From contig OZ245789.1 of assembly GCA_965228045.1 (NCBI GenBank), positions 1,798,001 to 1,862,000 of the forward strand: a stretch of 64,000 nt of DNA, given 5' to 3'. Source of the stretch: JANQEU01 sp965228045. Lineage in GTDB: Bacteria; Bacteroidota; Bacteroidia; Cytophagales; Cyclobacteriaceae. The notes beneath the pieces were generated by a model that was not told where the DNA came from, did no database searches, and saw nothing but the letters and a program-made list of their open reading frames with translations. Positions 8,794-17,906 of this stretch are shown piece by piece. A program made the position numbers and the translations under genes. Within the stretch, counting starts at the first letter, position 1, and the number at the start of each line of letters is the position of its first letter.

Positions 8794-9221
8794 TTCACAA
8801 TGACCACTTCTTTTTCAAAATAGTAATCCACATTATCTTCTCTCCAGGAGAGTTTTGCAATATATCTCCCTGCGGTTAGCTCTGATTTAGGGATGATGGT
8901 TTTGATTTCGGATATCTTATAGGACTTATCCAAATTGGCATTGTCCGGGCGGTAAAACAGGATTTCTCCAAATGAAGGTACAGCATTCATGCTCAATGTT
9001 ATGGTTCCGCCTTCGCTCGAAAAAGCAGGTAATACTTTAAGATTGCTCGTATTCTGTCGGGCCTTAATCTGATTTTGAAAAGCCAGCTCCTGTTGATAGT
9101 AGTTTTCGGAAGTCAGGTGAAATTCCTGCTGAAAACTCCTTATCACCAGGTAGACGATAAACCCGCAAAAAAGGATAAATGAAAAAATAATGCCGTTACC
9201 CCAGTGCAATTTCATAATCAA
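8790..9221 (-). CDS. ccoH: CcoH/FixH-like cbb3 oxidase assembly protein
   Basis: A 143-residue protein with one N-terminal membrane helix (GIIFSFILFCGFIVYLVI, about 9-27) and a periplasmic beta-rich domain, the layout of FixH/CcoH. The YYQQELAFQNQI stretch right after the helix is typical of Bacteroidota FixH proteins. FixH helps stabilise and assemble cbb3 oxidase. It overlaps both neighbours by 4 bases, ccoG upstream and the SafE-like gene downstream, so translation is probably coupled. Confidence 0.85.
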   Translation of the reverse strand: MIMKLHWGNGIIFSFILFCGFIVYLVIRSFQQEFHLTSENYYQQELAFQNQIKARQNTSNLKVLPAFSSEGGTITLSMNAVPSFGEILFYRPDNANLDKSYKISEIKTIIPKSELTAGRYIAKLSWREDNVDYYFEKEVVIVK

Positions 9222-10654
9222 TTAAGGTTTATTGGTCCTAAAAATTTTGTACTTACAGTTTCCATCAATTCCCCATTTCCAAAAACCTGAAGTTCCAGAG
9301 TGGAGCTTCTTTCCAATACATCTTCTGCGTCTTTGACTATGAAGAAAGCCCCTTGTCCCGATCCGGATGCCGGAACCGTAATGATTTCACCCACTCGCTC
9401 AATTCTATTGATGGGATCTCCGGATTTCAATTCAATTCTGATCTCGGAGTTAGTTTTGTTAAGAATTTTGATGTTATACAAATTGGAAATTGTGCCATCT
9501 TCTCTCTCCTGATAAGTCATCCCCGGAGTTCTCAATATGGTAGTCTCCACATCCGATCTCAAAATCATCATACTACTTAATACACCAAGGAGGATCAACA
9601 AAATGATAGAATAACCTGCGATCCGTGTGTTGAATTTTAAAGGTTGCTTTTCGGAAATTCCCAATTCCGAATCGTAACGTATCAGGCCTTTTGGCTTGTC
9701 GATGCGTTCCATAATGTCATTGCATGCGTCAATACACGCAGTACAATTAACACATTCGAGTTGTGTACCATTACGGATGTCAATACCTGTGGGACACACA
9801 TAAACACATTGCTTACAGTCTATACAATCTCCTTTGCCTAACGAGTCCCGATCTTCTCCTTTTCTGAATTTTCCTCGTTCCTCTCCTCTTTCATAGTCAT
9901 AGGCTACCACTATACTCTTTTTGTCAAGAAGCACTCCCTGTAATCTTCCGTAAGGACAAACCTGTGTGCAAACCTGCTCGCGGAAATGCGCGAAAACGCC
10001 ATAAAAAAGCCCGGTAAATACGAGCATGCTTGTAAAACCTCCTGGTCTCTGCATGGGTCCTTCCTGAATAATGTCCCACAAACCATCCAAACCAAGCAGG
10101 TATGCCATGAAAGTGTGCATGATCAAAAGAGAGATGATCACAAATATTCCATGCTTCAGTGTCCTTTTTACAATTTTCCCGATATTCCACGGGGCTTTGG
10201 AGAGCTTTTTCTGTGCCATGTAGTCACCATCGATCAGGTATTCAATTTGGCGGAATACAAACTCCATGAAGATGGTTTGGGGACAAACCCAACCGCAAAA
10301 TAGTCGACCAAATGCCACTGTAAACAGTATGATGAATACCACCAGAGTGATCAGCCCAATTGCAAATAAATGAAAGTCCTGCGGCCAGAAGATCTGGCCA
10401 AACAGGACAAATTTCCGGTCGAAAACGTTTAGCAGAAGTAACGGCTGACCACCAATTTTCAAAAATGGACCAGCAAACATGAAAGCAATTAAACTATATG
10501 CGAGAACCTTTCTGCGGTTAAACCATTTTCCCTTTGGTTTTTTAGGGAAAAGCCATAGTCTTTTCCCCTCTTCGTCCATTGATGGCAGATGATCCCTGAA
10601 TGTTTCATTCTTCTCTTGCTCCTCATATAAATCGCTCAGTACAGGTTCTGCCAT
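9218..10654 (-). CDS. ccoG: CcoG, polyferredoxin-type cbb3 assembly protein
   Basis: A 478-residue inner membrane iron-sulfur protein. The N-terminal part has several helices with the motif RLFCGWVCPQTIFMEF and CTQVCPYGRLQG. Then comes a two-cluster ferredoxin region, CIDCKQCVYVCP and CVNCTACIDAC, giving the cysteines for two 4Fe-4S clusters. A last helix near 350 leads into a periplasmic Ig-like domain. CcoG is described as a copper reductase for CcoN copper insertion. It begins 5 bases after ccoP and overlaps ccoH by 4 bases. Confidence 0.95.
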   Translation of the reverse strand: MAEPVLSDLYEEQEKNETFRDHLPSMDEEGKRLWLFPKKPKGKWFNRRKVLAYSLIAFMFAGPFLKIGGQPLLLLNVFDRKFVLFGQIFWPQDFHLFAIGLITLVVFIILFTVAFGRLFCGWVCPQTIFMEFVFRQIEYLIDGDYMAQKKLSKAPWNIGKIVKRTLKHGIFVIISLLIMHTFMAYLLGLDGLWDIIQEGPMQRPGGFTSMLVFTGLFYGVFAHFREQVCTQVCPYGRLQGVLLDKKSIVVAYDYERGEERGKFRKGEDRDSLGKGDCIDCKQCVYVCPTGIDIRNGTQLECVNCTACIDACNDIMERIDKPKGLIRYDSELGISEKQPLKFNTRIAGYSIILLILLGVLSSMMILRSDVETTILRTPGMTYQEREDGTISNLYNIKILNKTNSEIRIELKSGDPINRIERVGEIITVPASGSGQGAFFIVKDAEDVLERSSTLELQVFGNGELMETVSTKFLGPINLN

Positions 10655-10659
10655 AAAAA

Positions 10660-11523
10660 TCAGAGTGTTATGGGTTCGTCCTCGGATACCGAAGTGCTGT
10701 CGGATTCAGCAGGCTCATAAAGCTCACCTTGCGGTTCTTTCTGATTGGGTGGATTAGTTCCAGGCATGGTAAGAATATAACTTGCCAGCTGCTGCATCTG
10801 AACTGGGCTGAACTGACTCTCCCACGAGATCATTCCTTTTTCGGGAACACCGTATTTAATCACTGTAAAAACATCGGCCACACTGCCTCCATGGATCCAG
10901 TAATTGTCCGCAAAGTTTGGTCCTATACCACCCTGACCCTGCTGACCATGACAGGCGGAGCAGTTCTGCAAAAACATTTCTTCTCCAGCCTGTAAGTCAG
11001 CATCTTCAGTCAACACAACCACATTGGTTTCATCTACCATGGAGCCTTGTTCTGCCAGATAAGCCTGGACTTCGGCTTCGGCTTGCTCCATTTCGGCAAT
11101 ATATTCTTCATGACTACTCTTACCGGTGCCCAATACATGGAAATGGAGGAGGTATACAATCCCAAACAGGATCGTAAAATAAAAGCCATACAGCCACCAG
11201 GGCGGTAGTCTGTTATCCAATTCTTTGATTCCATCATATTCGTGTGAAGTCATTACCTGCTCCTCAGGCTGCGCCCTGTTGAAATTGGTGTAGAAATTCT
11301 CCCAGAAACTTCCTTTTGATTCCGTCTCTTCCTGACCAAATCCGAGCACAGCCCGAAGTGCCACATAGGCAATAATGGTGGCAAGTAGTGCGGTTAAGAC
11401 GGCAGCCACTACAAGACCCATAATTATTTCCTGCTGGTAGGTTTCGACAAACCCAGCGCTACTCTCCTGTGCCATCAATGCAACCGGAGTTAATGAAAGT
11501 AATGAAGTTATTGCCCGTTTCAT
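10660..11523 (-). CDS. ccoP: CcoP, cytochrome c subunit of cbb3 oxidase (single heme motif)
   Basis: A 287-residue protein with two membrane helices (about 33-58 and 110-130) and one periplasmic cytochrome c domain carrying C-S-A-C-H near 189-193, with a later Met (KGMISW) as a likely axial ligand. Between the helices lies the CcoP N-terminal domain with LDNRLPPWWLYGFYFTI, which anchors the subunit to CcoN. Proteobacterial CcoP has two CxxCH motifs; here only one is present, so this enzyme passes electrons through a monoheme P subunit. The N-terminus looks like a cleaved signal (LMAQES). It overlaps ccoQ by 4 bases. Confidence 0.93.
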   Translation of the reverse strand: MKRAITSLLSLTPVALMAQESSAGFVETYQQEIIMGLVVAAVLTALLATIIAYVALRAVLGFGQEETESKGSFWENFYTNFNRAQPEEQVMTSHEYDGIKELDNRLPPWWLYGFYFTILFGIVYLLHFHVLGTGKSSHEEYIAEMEQAEAEVQAYLAEQGSMVDETNVVVLTEDADLQAGEEMFLQNCSACHGQQGQGGIGPNFADNYWIHGGSVADVFTVIKYGVPEKGMISWESQFSPVQMQQLASYILTMPGTNPPNQKEPQGELYEPAESDSTSVSEDEPITL

Positions 11524-11702
11524 ATTTCGTCAGATTTTTGATCAAGAGGCAGATTTGAGATTTCAGCTATTTTCTTCTTATCCGTTCTGATCACGTAAAT
11601 GGTGAGCACCACAAAAAACGTAAAGAAGATAAGAAAAGAGACCACGGGATAGATTTCTATCCCGGCGATGGTCTCCATATGATGTTTGATGAATTTCAGC
11701 AT
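11520..11702 (-). CDS. ccoQ: CcoQ/FixQ-like small cbb3 subunit
   Basis: A 60-residue protein with a single membrane helix (VVSFLIFFTFFVVLTIYVI, about 20-38) followed by a charged tail beginning RTDKKK. The size, topology and position between ccoNO and ccoP identify it as the CcoQ subunit, which stabilises the complex. It starts 1 base after the ccoNO stop and its own stop overlaps ccoP by 4 bases. Confidence 0.85.
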   Translation of the reverse strand: MLKFIKHHMETIAGIEIYPVVSFLIFFTFFVVLTIYVIRTDKKKIAEISNLPLDQKSDEI

Positions 11703-11703
11703 T

Positions 11704-13857
11704 TTAGTTTTCGTTAGAAGCAGTGGTGGCAGAAATATCAGTTCCTATTCTTTGGAGATATGCAATAAGGGCAATGATTTCTGCGTCCTTATCAGCGGTG
11801 ATATTCTCCGTTTTCAGTTCGTTGACAATCTTGGTGGCCTGCATTTCCGCGTATTGCAGGGCTTTTTCATCGAATCCTTCTTCATAAGGGACACCAAGTG
11901 TTCGCATCGCATTGATCTTGGCAGCCGTAGATTCCTTGTCCCATGCATTGTCAAACAACCACGGGTAGGGAGGCATGATCGATCCCGGTGACATACTTTC
12001 TGGCTCTAACATGTGATTGTAGTGCCATCCGTGCGTGTACTTTCCACCGACACGCAAAAGGTCGGGTCCGGTACGCTTACTACCCCATTGGAATGGGTGG
12101 TCGTAGATAAACTCACCTGCTTTAGCATACTCTCCATACCTCTCTGTCTCACTTCGGAATGGTCTGACCATCTGGGAGTGACAAGTGTAGCAACCTTCCC
12201 GGATGTACAGGTCTCGCCCGTGAAGCTCAAGAGGAGTGTAGGGTTTGACGCTCTCAATGGTAGGCACATTAGATTTGACGAGAAATGTCGGTACGAATTC
12301 CACGACACCACCTATGAGTACAGCGATTAAACTCCATACCAATAAATTTACCGGTCGCCATTCGAAGATTCTTCGGTGCCAGTGTTCGGATTTGTCTGGT
12401 GTATAGTCTTTTTCCAGCGCGGGAGCTTCGGCATCAGTAACACTTTGGAAGACACCGGACTTAGCGGTTTTAACCAAATTGTAAACCATCACAAATACAC
12501 CAGTGAGATACAAGAAACCACCCAGGGCACGTAGCATATACATCGTCTCGATTTGCGTCACTGTTTCCAGAAAATTCGGATATGCGAGCTGACCGGAAGG
12601 AGTGAACTGTTTCCACATTAAGCTTTGGGTAAAACCAGCCCAATACATTGGAAGTGCATAGAATATGATCCCGGTAGTGCCGATCCAGAAGTGGAAATTG
12701 GCAAGTTTGGTGCTGAACAATTGTGTTTTATACAATCGCGGGATCAGGAAGTACAGGATACCAAAAGTAAGGAACCCGTTCCATCCAAGTCCACCTACGT
12801 GAACGTGGGCAATGATCCAATCCGTGAAATGTCCTATGGCATTCACATTTTTAAGACTCAGCATCGGACCTTCGAATGTGGCCATGCCATAGCATGTGAT
12901 GGCTACCACCATAAATTTCAAAATAGGGTCCTCCCGCACACGATCCCAGGCACCTCTTAGGGTAAACAGGCCATTCAGCATACCACCCCAGGATGGAGCA
13001 ATCAGCATCACGGAGAATACCACACCGAGGGACTGAGCCCAGTCGGGCAATGCATTGTATAGAAGGTGGTGAGGGCCTGCCCATATATAAATGAAAATGA
13101 GGGCCCAGAAGTGAATGATGGACAATCGATAAGAGTAGATCGGCCTGTTTGCGGCTTTAGGTACAAAGTAGTACATCAGACCGAGGTAAGGTGTGGTCAG
13201 GAAGAATGCCACGGCATTGTGTCCATACCACCATTGCACAAGGGCGTCCTGAACACCGGCGTACCAGGAGTAGCTTTTCAGAAACGCTATTGGCAATTCG
13301 AACGAATTAACAATATGTAGCATCGCCACGGTCACGAAAGTGGCGATATAAAACCAAATGGCCACATACAGGTGACGCTCTCTTCGTTTCAGGATTGTGC
13401 CAAACATGTTCACGCCAAATACTACCCAGATAAGGGCTATGGCGATGTCAATGGGCCACTCCAGCTCCGCATATTCTTTTCCAGTGGTATATCCCAAAGG
13501 AAGCGTAATAGCTGCGGATAATATGATAAGCTGCCAACCCCAGAAGTGAATGTAACTCAGGGATTTATTGAACATCGGAGCCTTACATAGTCGCTGGAGC
13601 GAATAATACACGCCTGCAAATATTCCATTCCCCACGAAAGCAAAAATCACCGCATTGGTATGCAGTGGTCGTACCCTTCCGAAAGTAGTATATGGTAATC
13701 CAAAGTTTAACTCTGGCCAGAAAAACTGGCACGCAACCAGCAAACCCACGGTCATCCCAATGATGCCAAAAATGGTGGCAGCGATCAGGAAAAGCCGAAC
13801 AATTTGGTTGTCATACTGGAACTGTTCCAGCGGAGATTGATTGGTTTTATCGGACAT
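11704..13857 (-). CDS. ccoNO: Fused CcoN-CcoO, catalytic and diheme-transfer subunits of cbb3 oxidase
   Basis: A 717-residue fusion. Residues 1 to about 480 are CcoN: twelve helices with the heme b and CuB histidines, for instance QWWYGHNAVAFFLT, GPHHLLY and HVHVGGLGWNG. After a cytoplasmic linker, a helix near 520-540 leads into CcoO with one heme c site, C-Y-T-C-H-S-Q-M near 568. Together these form the O2-reducing core, a high-affinity proton-pumping terminal oxidase in the inner membrane. The fusion is normal for Bacteroidota. The start is 2 bases from the ccoS stop. Confidence 0.97.
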   Translation of the reverse strand: MSDKTNQSPLEQFQYDNQIVRLFLIAATIFGIIGMTVGLLVACQFFWPELNFGLPYTTFGRVRPLHTNAVIFAFVGNGIFAGVYYSLQRLCKAPMFNKSLSYIHFWGWQLIILSAAITLPLGYTTGKEYAELEWPIDIAIALIWVVFGVNMFGTILKRRERHLYVAIWFYIATFVTVAMLHIVNSFELPIAFLKSYSWYAGVQDALVQWWYGHNAVAFFLTTPYLGLMYYFVPKAANRPIYSYRLSIIHFWALIFIYIWAGPHHLLYNALPDWAQSLGVVFSVMLIAPSWGGMLNGLFTLRGAWDRVREDPILKFMVVAITCYGMATFEGPMLSLKNVNAIGHFTDWIIAHVHVGGLGWNGFLTFGILYFLIPRLYKTQLFSTKLANFHFWIGTTGIIFYALPMYWAGFTQSLMWKQFTPSGQLAYPNFLETVTQIETMYMLRALGGFLYLTGVFVMVYNLVKTAKSGVFQSVTDAEAPALEKDYTPDKSEHWHRRIFEWRPVNLLVWSLIAVLIGGVVEFVPTFLVKSNVPTIESVKPYTPLELHGRDLYIREGCYTCHSQMVRPFRSETERYGEYAKAGEFIYDHPFQWGSKRTGPDLLRVGGKYTHGWHYNHMLEPESMSPGSIMPPYPWLFDNAWDKESTAAKINAMRTLGVPYEEGFDEKALQYAEMQATKIVNELKTENITADKDAEIIALIAYLQRIGTDISATTASNEN

Positions 13858-13859
13858 TT

Positions 13860-14015
13860 TTAAGCTTGATTTTCGGATTCTTCGTCCATTAAAATTCTAA
13901 CAGATGGTGAATGATCATCTTCAAACTGACCGCTTTTGCTGGCCCACATAAAAGCAACCAGAAAACCAGTCGCTACTGTGAGACTTATGCCGATGAGAAG
14001 AAAAAGGATGGTCAT
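13860..14015 (-). CDS. ccoS: CcoS, cbb3 oxidase maturation protein
   Basis: An ATG at 14015 opens a 51-codon frame that ends in TAA 2 bases before ccoNO. The product has one membrane helix (ILFLLIGISLTVATGFLVAF) and then the CcoS signature MWASKSGQFEDDHSPSVRIL: W-A-x-x-S-G-Q-F-D/E-D is diagnostic. CcoS is needed for cofactor insertion into CcoN. The gap of 83 bases up to ccoI is the widest in the cluster and contains a palindrome that might be a regulator site. Confidence 0.93.
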   Translation of the reverse strand: MTILFLLIGISLTVATGFLVAFMWASKSGQFEDDHSPSVRILMDEESENQA

Positions 14016-14089
14016 TCAGTTCATATTTACGTTATGCAATGTTCTATTCTGAGCACCTTTGATTTCCTGATGGCTAACATGGCAAAACA

Positions 14090-14101
14090 TGATTTATATC
14101 A
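14090..14101. promoter_or_regulatory. Palindrome TGAT-N4-ATCA before ccoS, possible CRP/FNR-type site
   Basis: The sequence TGATTTATATCA has the half-sites and spacing of the FNR core (TTGAT-N4-ATCAA), lacking only the outermost T and A. Its centre lies 80 bases upstream of the ccoS ATG, and it overlaps the ccoI stop codon. A CRP-family protein is encoded at 19115-20167. About one or two such 8-base matches are expected by chance in 64 kb of this composition, so position is the main argument. Confidence 0.35.
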
Positions 14102-16450
14102 GCCATATTTTCTTCCCAAAAAAGTTACAAAAGATGTAACAAAAATCACAACAGTTATAGAACTTAACGGCATTAGAATCGCAGATAGAAGGGGCGTCAG
14201 GTATCCGGAGACGGCAAAGGACAACCCTACTACATTGTATGCCAGCGAGAGTGCAAATGCTGCATAAATCACATTGATTGACTTCCTGCTGAACTCTATA
14301 AAACCATCAAGCGAATCAAGCCTATGAGCACTCATGATGGCATCCGAAGAAGGAGAGAACTGATGTAAGTCTTCCGCTATGGCGATTCCCACATCAGCCT
14401 GATTCAAAGCTCCTGCATCATTCAGGCCATCTCCAATCATGAGTGTATTTCCCTCGGATTTGATCATTTGTACGTGTCGCAGCTTGTCTTCGGGCTTTTG
14501 CCGAAAGAAAACCTGGTGTACCGCCGGCGCTAGTACAGCTCTTTCAGAGTCATTGTCTCCGGAGAGTACATAGGTTTTGAATTTATTTTTAAGCCTGCCC
14601 AATAATTCAAAAATGTTATTTCTAAAAGCAGGTGTGATTATAAAGTATCCCAGATGGTTGCCATCGATTTCTACATGGGTGCCTATCTCAGAGTTTTGGC
14701 GCAGCCACCTTTCAGAACCCAGTCGTAATGAGTGCCCATTCACCTGTCCTTCAATTCCGAGCCCCGGCATTTCTCTGAAGTTCCGGACGGTGGCTGCTTT
14801 TGCACTTTTGTTTAAAAAACTATTAATAGACCTGCTTATTGGGTGCAAACTCTGGTCAGTTAGCGCTCTGAACAAATGCCTTTGATCCTCCGAAAGCTTC
14901 CCTTTAAATCGGACGACTGACTTTCGACTGTGTGTAAGGGTTCCTGTCTTATCGAAAATGATGTTTTTAACTTTGGAAAGGAGCTCTACCACATGAACAT
15001 TTCTAAGATATAAGTCCTTAGATCCCAGGATTCTCATGGCCTGTCCCAGTCCAAATGGTGCGGCCAACGCCAATGCACATGGACACGCTACGATAAGGAC
15101 GGAGGTAATGACCAGCCAAACCTGTGAGGGGTCTATGAAAAACCAGCTAATTCCTGAAATGAGAGCCAATAGAAGAATTCCGGCAACGAAGTATGGCGCG
15201 ATTTTGTCGGTAAGTTGCTCAAGCTGAGCTTTGTTTGTTTTATTGCTTTGCTGATTCCACAAAGTGGTCAGATGTCCGGCAGAAACAAGTTGAGATATTT
15301 GAATCCTGAGCGTTTCACCTTTCTGTCGACCTCCGGCAAATACAATATCATTTATGACCTTTTTTTCAGGCTGACTCTCACCAGTTACAAAACTGTAGTC
15401 GATGTTACCTCTGCCGGAGGTAATCAAACCATCGGCCGGAATAATCTCATCGTTATGTATTTCAATAAGATCACCCTTCTTTAATTTTTCCAATGGGACA
15501 ATTTCACATTGTCCGCTTTTGAGAACTTTATTGACTGCAATCGGGAAGAAGGATTTGTAGTCTCTGTCAAAGGAAAGAGAACGATATGTTTTGCTTTGAA
15601 ACCATTGTCCTATAAGTAAGAAAAACACCAGGCCGCACAGTGAGTCTATATACCCGGCGCCGGTTGTGGAGATAATTTCATACAAAGAACGAGCAAACAG
15701 AGTGATGATACCCAAGGCAATGGGCAAATCCATACTAATGTGCTTCTTACGCAGTCCCAGTAACGAAGATTTGAAGTATCCTGAGGCACTAAAAACCACT
15801 ACAGGAATGGCGAGGATGATGTTGATCATTCCAAAGTAATTGGAAAAGAAATCCTCCAGTTGCGACGAAGAGTCCAGATAATGAGGCAGACTGATTAGCA
15901 TTGAATTACCAAAGCAAAAACCTGCTACCGCGATCTTCCGGATTAGAAAATCAGGTTTCTTATTGGCCGCCTGGTCATCACCTGCGCTAAAGTCAGGAGT
16001 ATACCCGATTGAAGTCAATAATTCCGCCAACTCTTTCAGGCTTACCCTGGCATGATCAAATAGAATAGAGGATTCTTTTTTTGAGAAATTGACCTGCGAT
16101 CGGAGTACTCCGGGATGAATCTTATGTAAGTTTTCCAGTAACCATATACAGCTTGTACAATGGATTTCAGGCAGTTTGAGCTTAACTCGTGTGACCGTAT
16201 CATTGCGAAACTGAGTGAACCGGGAGGCTATTTCAGCATTATCCAGATAGTCAAATTTCCTGGTAGTCTTTCTCTGAATGCCAGGAGATTGATTCAGGGA
16301 ATAATAGGTAGCAAGACCATTCTCCGAAATGATCTCGTAGACGGTCTTGCATCCCTGGCAACAAAACGACTTAGAAGCGAGTGTTATTTCCTCCTCACAT
16401 ACTTCTCCGCAGTGATAACACTTTGTATTCTCGGTAACTTTCGAATTCAA
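14099..16450 (-). CDS. ccoI: CcoI/FixI copper-translocating P-type ATPase
   Basis: A 783-residue P1B-type ATPase. The N-terminus has a cysteine-rich metal-binding segment (CYHCGEVC, then FCCQGC) followed by an HMA domain with C-T-S-C near 98. Membrane helices carry the C-P-C-A-L-A-L-A transport motif, and the cytoplasmic part holds the phosphorylation motif D-K-T-G-T-L-T and the hinge GDGLNDAGAL. This is the CcoI type that exports copper to the periplasmic side for CcoN assembly. Its stop is 83 bases before ccoS. Its start overlaps the upstream universal stress gene by 4 bases. Confidence 0.95.
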   Translation of the reverse strand: MNSKVTENTKCYHCGEVCEEEITLASKSFCCQGCKTVYEIISENGLATYYSLNQSPGIQRKTTRKFDYLDNAEIASRFTQFRNDTVTRVKLKLPEIHCTSCIWLLENLHKIHPGVLRSQVNFSKKESSILFDHARVSLKELAELLTSIGYTPDFSAGDDQAANKKPDFLIRKIAVAGFCFGNSMLISLPHYLDSSSQLEDFFSNYFGMINIILAIPVVVFSASGYFKSSLLGLRKKHISMDLPIALGIITLFARSLYEIISTTGAGYIDSLCGLVFFLLIGQWFQSKTYRSLSFDRDYKSFFPIAVNKVLKSGQCEIVPLEKLKKGDLIEIHNDEIIPADGLITSGRGNIDYSFVTGESQPEKKVINDIVFAGGRQKGETLRIQISQLVSAGHLTTLWNQQSNKTNKAQLEQLTDKIAPYFVAGILLLALISGISWFFIDPSQVWLVITSVLIVACPCALALAAPFGLGQAMRILGSKDLYLRNVHVVELLSKVKNIIFDKTGTLTHSRKSVVRFKGKLSEDQRHLFRALTDQSLHPISRSINSFLNKSAKAATVRNFREMPGLGIEGQVNGHSLRLGSERWLRQNSEIGTHVEIDGNHLGYFIITPAFRNNIFELLGRLKNKFKTYVLSGDNDSERAVLAPAVHQVFFRQKPEDKLRHVQMIKSEGNTLMIGDGLNDAGALNQADVGIAIAEDLHQFSPSSDAIMSAHRLDSLDGFIEFSRKSINVIYAAFALSLAYNVVGLSFAVSGYLTPLLSAILMPLSSITVVIFVTSFVTFLGRKYG

Positions 16451-17325
16451 GCTTCTGCCAATGATTTTCTGATTCTAGTTTTTTTTTCCTTGTCCGCTCT
16501 GAGGTTGTAGGTCCAAACGGGTATATGGGCGTGATTGGCTATATCCTCAGCCAGACTTCCGTTGAACATATGCCCGAGACCAAGCTTACCGTGGGTGGTA
16601 ATGCAGATCATGTTGGCATCGGTGGATTCGGCAAATCGGAAAATACCATCTTCAGGGTTGAAATCCCTTTCGGTGTGGATCTCATAGTTTTTGATGTTGT
16701 GAGACTTTAGCAAATTATCCATTTCCTCGTGATAGAATTTATCATTCACATGACCACCTGGTGTATTGACATAAAGGAAGTAAAGTTTTGCTTCAAAAAA
16801 CTCTGCGAGGTCCTTCAATTCACTTATAAATCCTTCGGACATATCTTCCGGAGCTGTAGGTACTAATATCTTGTTGATATCAGTAAGTTCATGTTTATCG
16901 TGAATGGTAAACACAGGCTCGAGTGTTTTCCTGATTACCTTTTCGGTATTGGAACCAACAAAGGCTTCTTTCAAACCGGAAGCACCGTGTGTACCCATTA
17001 TGACCATATCAAATTCATGGTCATTGGCATATCCTTCTATGACTTCTGTCAAAGGACCCAGCTGGACGAAATACTCCATATCCAGTCCTTCCTCTTTATA
17101 GTGTTTACAAATCCTTTGAAGTTCCCGGCTTACAGAGGCGGTGGAAGCCTCATAAACTTCGTTTGCGATTGTGGGAGATACATACATGTCGCCCATTGGG
17201 ATTGGAAAGTCTAATGCGTGGAGCAATGTAACTTTGGCATTACTTTTCCTTGCCATTTTTAAGGCAAAATCCTGAGCCATTTTTGCAGTATTGGAGAAAT
17301 CGGTAGGTACTAATATATTTTTCAT
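16447..17325 (-). CDS. Tandem universal stress protein (two UspA domains)
   Basis: A 292-residue cytoplasmic protein made of two Usp domains. The first (1-145) has the ATP-binding pattern G-T-H-G-A-S-G...VGSNTEKV and the second (about 148-275) has T-T-H-G-K-L-G-L-G...NGSLAEDI. Usp proteins bind ATP or AMP and appear under starvation, low oxygen and other stress. It overlaps ccoI by 4 bases and lies 6 bases after a second usp gene, so expression with the high-affinity oxidase is likely. The last 15 residues are a basic tail (LRADKEKKTRIRKS). Confidence 0.9.
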   Translation of the reverse strand: MKNILVPTDFSNTAKMAQDFALKMARKSNAKVTLLHALDFPIPMGDMYVSPTIANEVYEASTASVSRELQRICKHYKEEGLDMEYFVQLGPLTEVIEGYANDHEFDMVIMGTHGASGLKEAFVGSNTEKVIRKTLEPVFTIHDKHELTDINKILVPTAPEDMSEGFISELKDLAEFFEAKLYFLYVNTPGGHVNDKFYHEEMDNLLKSHNIKNYEIHTERDFNPEDGIFRFAESTDANMICITTHGKLGLGHMFNGSLAEDIANHAHIPVWTYNLRADKEKKTRIRKSLAEA

Positions 17326-17331
17326 GGCTAC

Positions 17332-17787
17332 TTAATTTAATATTTTATCTTCAATTACTTTTTTTTTCAATGTAGGAGGGATCACCAATACGGGTGCCTC
17401 AGAAGACTCGATCATCAGGGTAGTATGACTGCCTACATGACTATCGAAACTACTATTGGCACCCATTAAAACCATGTCGATCTTGTGTTTTTCGATGTAC
17501 CTGTTTAGCTCGTTTGTGACATTACCAGTAAGTGTAACTGCCTGAATTTCAATATTATGTGTTTGACTCAATTCATTTGCAATCTGGATCATTTTGTCCT
17601 TCACATTTTCTGAGTGCTCACTGTTCCACTTTTCATTTGTCGCCTGACCACTGTGTACGTGAATCAGGTGCACCTTACAATGACAACCACCGGCAATACC
17701 TGCACTGATTTTCACAGCTTGCCAGGCAGCAGGGCTAAAGTCCGTTGCTACCAAAATATTTCGGAGTTGATAGTCTTCTGTCTTCAT
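17332..17787 (-). CDS. Single-domain universal stress protein
   Basis: A 151-residue Usp fold protein: NILVATDFSPAAWQAVKIS at the N-terminus, then VHLIHVH, and MGANSSFDSHVGSHTTLMI near the C-terminus. In the last segment the G-x-x-G-x9-G motif for ATP is changed (G-A-N-S-S-F...V-G-S), so nucleotide binding is uncertain. It is the first gene of the leftward run that continues into the cbb3 cluster. A TACTTTTG promoter box ends only 4 bases before its ATG. Confidence 0.88.
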   Translation of the reverse strand: MKTEDYQLRNILVATDFSPAAWQAVKISAGIAGGCHCKVHLIHVHSGQATNEKWNSEHSENVKDKMIQIANELSQTHNIEIQAVTLTGNVTNELNRYIEKHKIDMVLMGANSSFDSHVGSHTTLMIESSEAPVLVIPPTLKKKVIEDKILN

Positions 17788-17791
17788 ATCT

Positions 17792-17799
17792 CAAAAGTA
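17792..17799 (-). promoter_or_regulatory. Putative -7 promoter box of the usp-cco run
   Basis: The minus strand reads TACTTTTG, a full TAnnTTTG match, followed by AGAT and then the ATG. With transcription starting 5-8 bases past the box, the message would have almost no leader. No TTTG -33 element was seen at the usual distance. Confidence 0.4.
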
Positions 17800-17906
17800 G
17801 AGAAGTGATTGACCGCCGGGAATGAGAAAAGTCAGCACGCGACTTGAACAATTTCAGTTTGTGGGTATGGAAGTCGGTTTTTTTTGTAGAAATTTTCAGG
17901 ATCGAA

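Noticed and set aside
12006..13320. Long open frames on both strands within ccoNO
   Set aside because: They are shadows of a strongly conserved coding gene and give compositionally odd proteins with no homology.
17842..17860. A TTGA...TCA sequence between usp and the PAS kinase as FNR-like site
   Set aside because: The half-sites (TTGA and TTCA) do not form a dyad with the right spacing.
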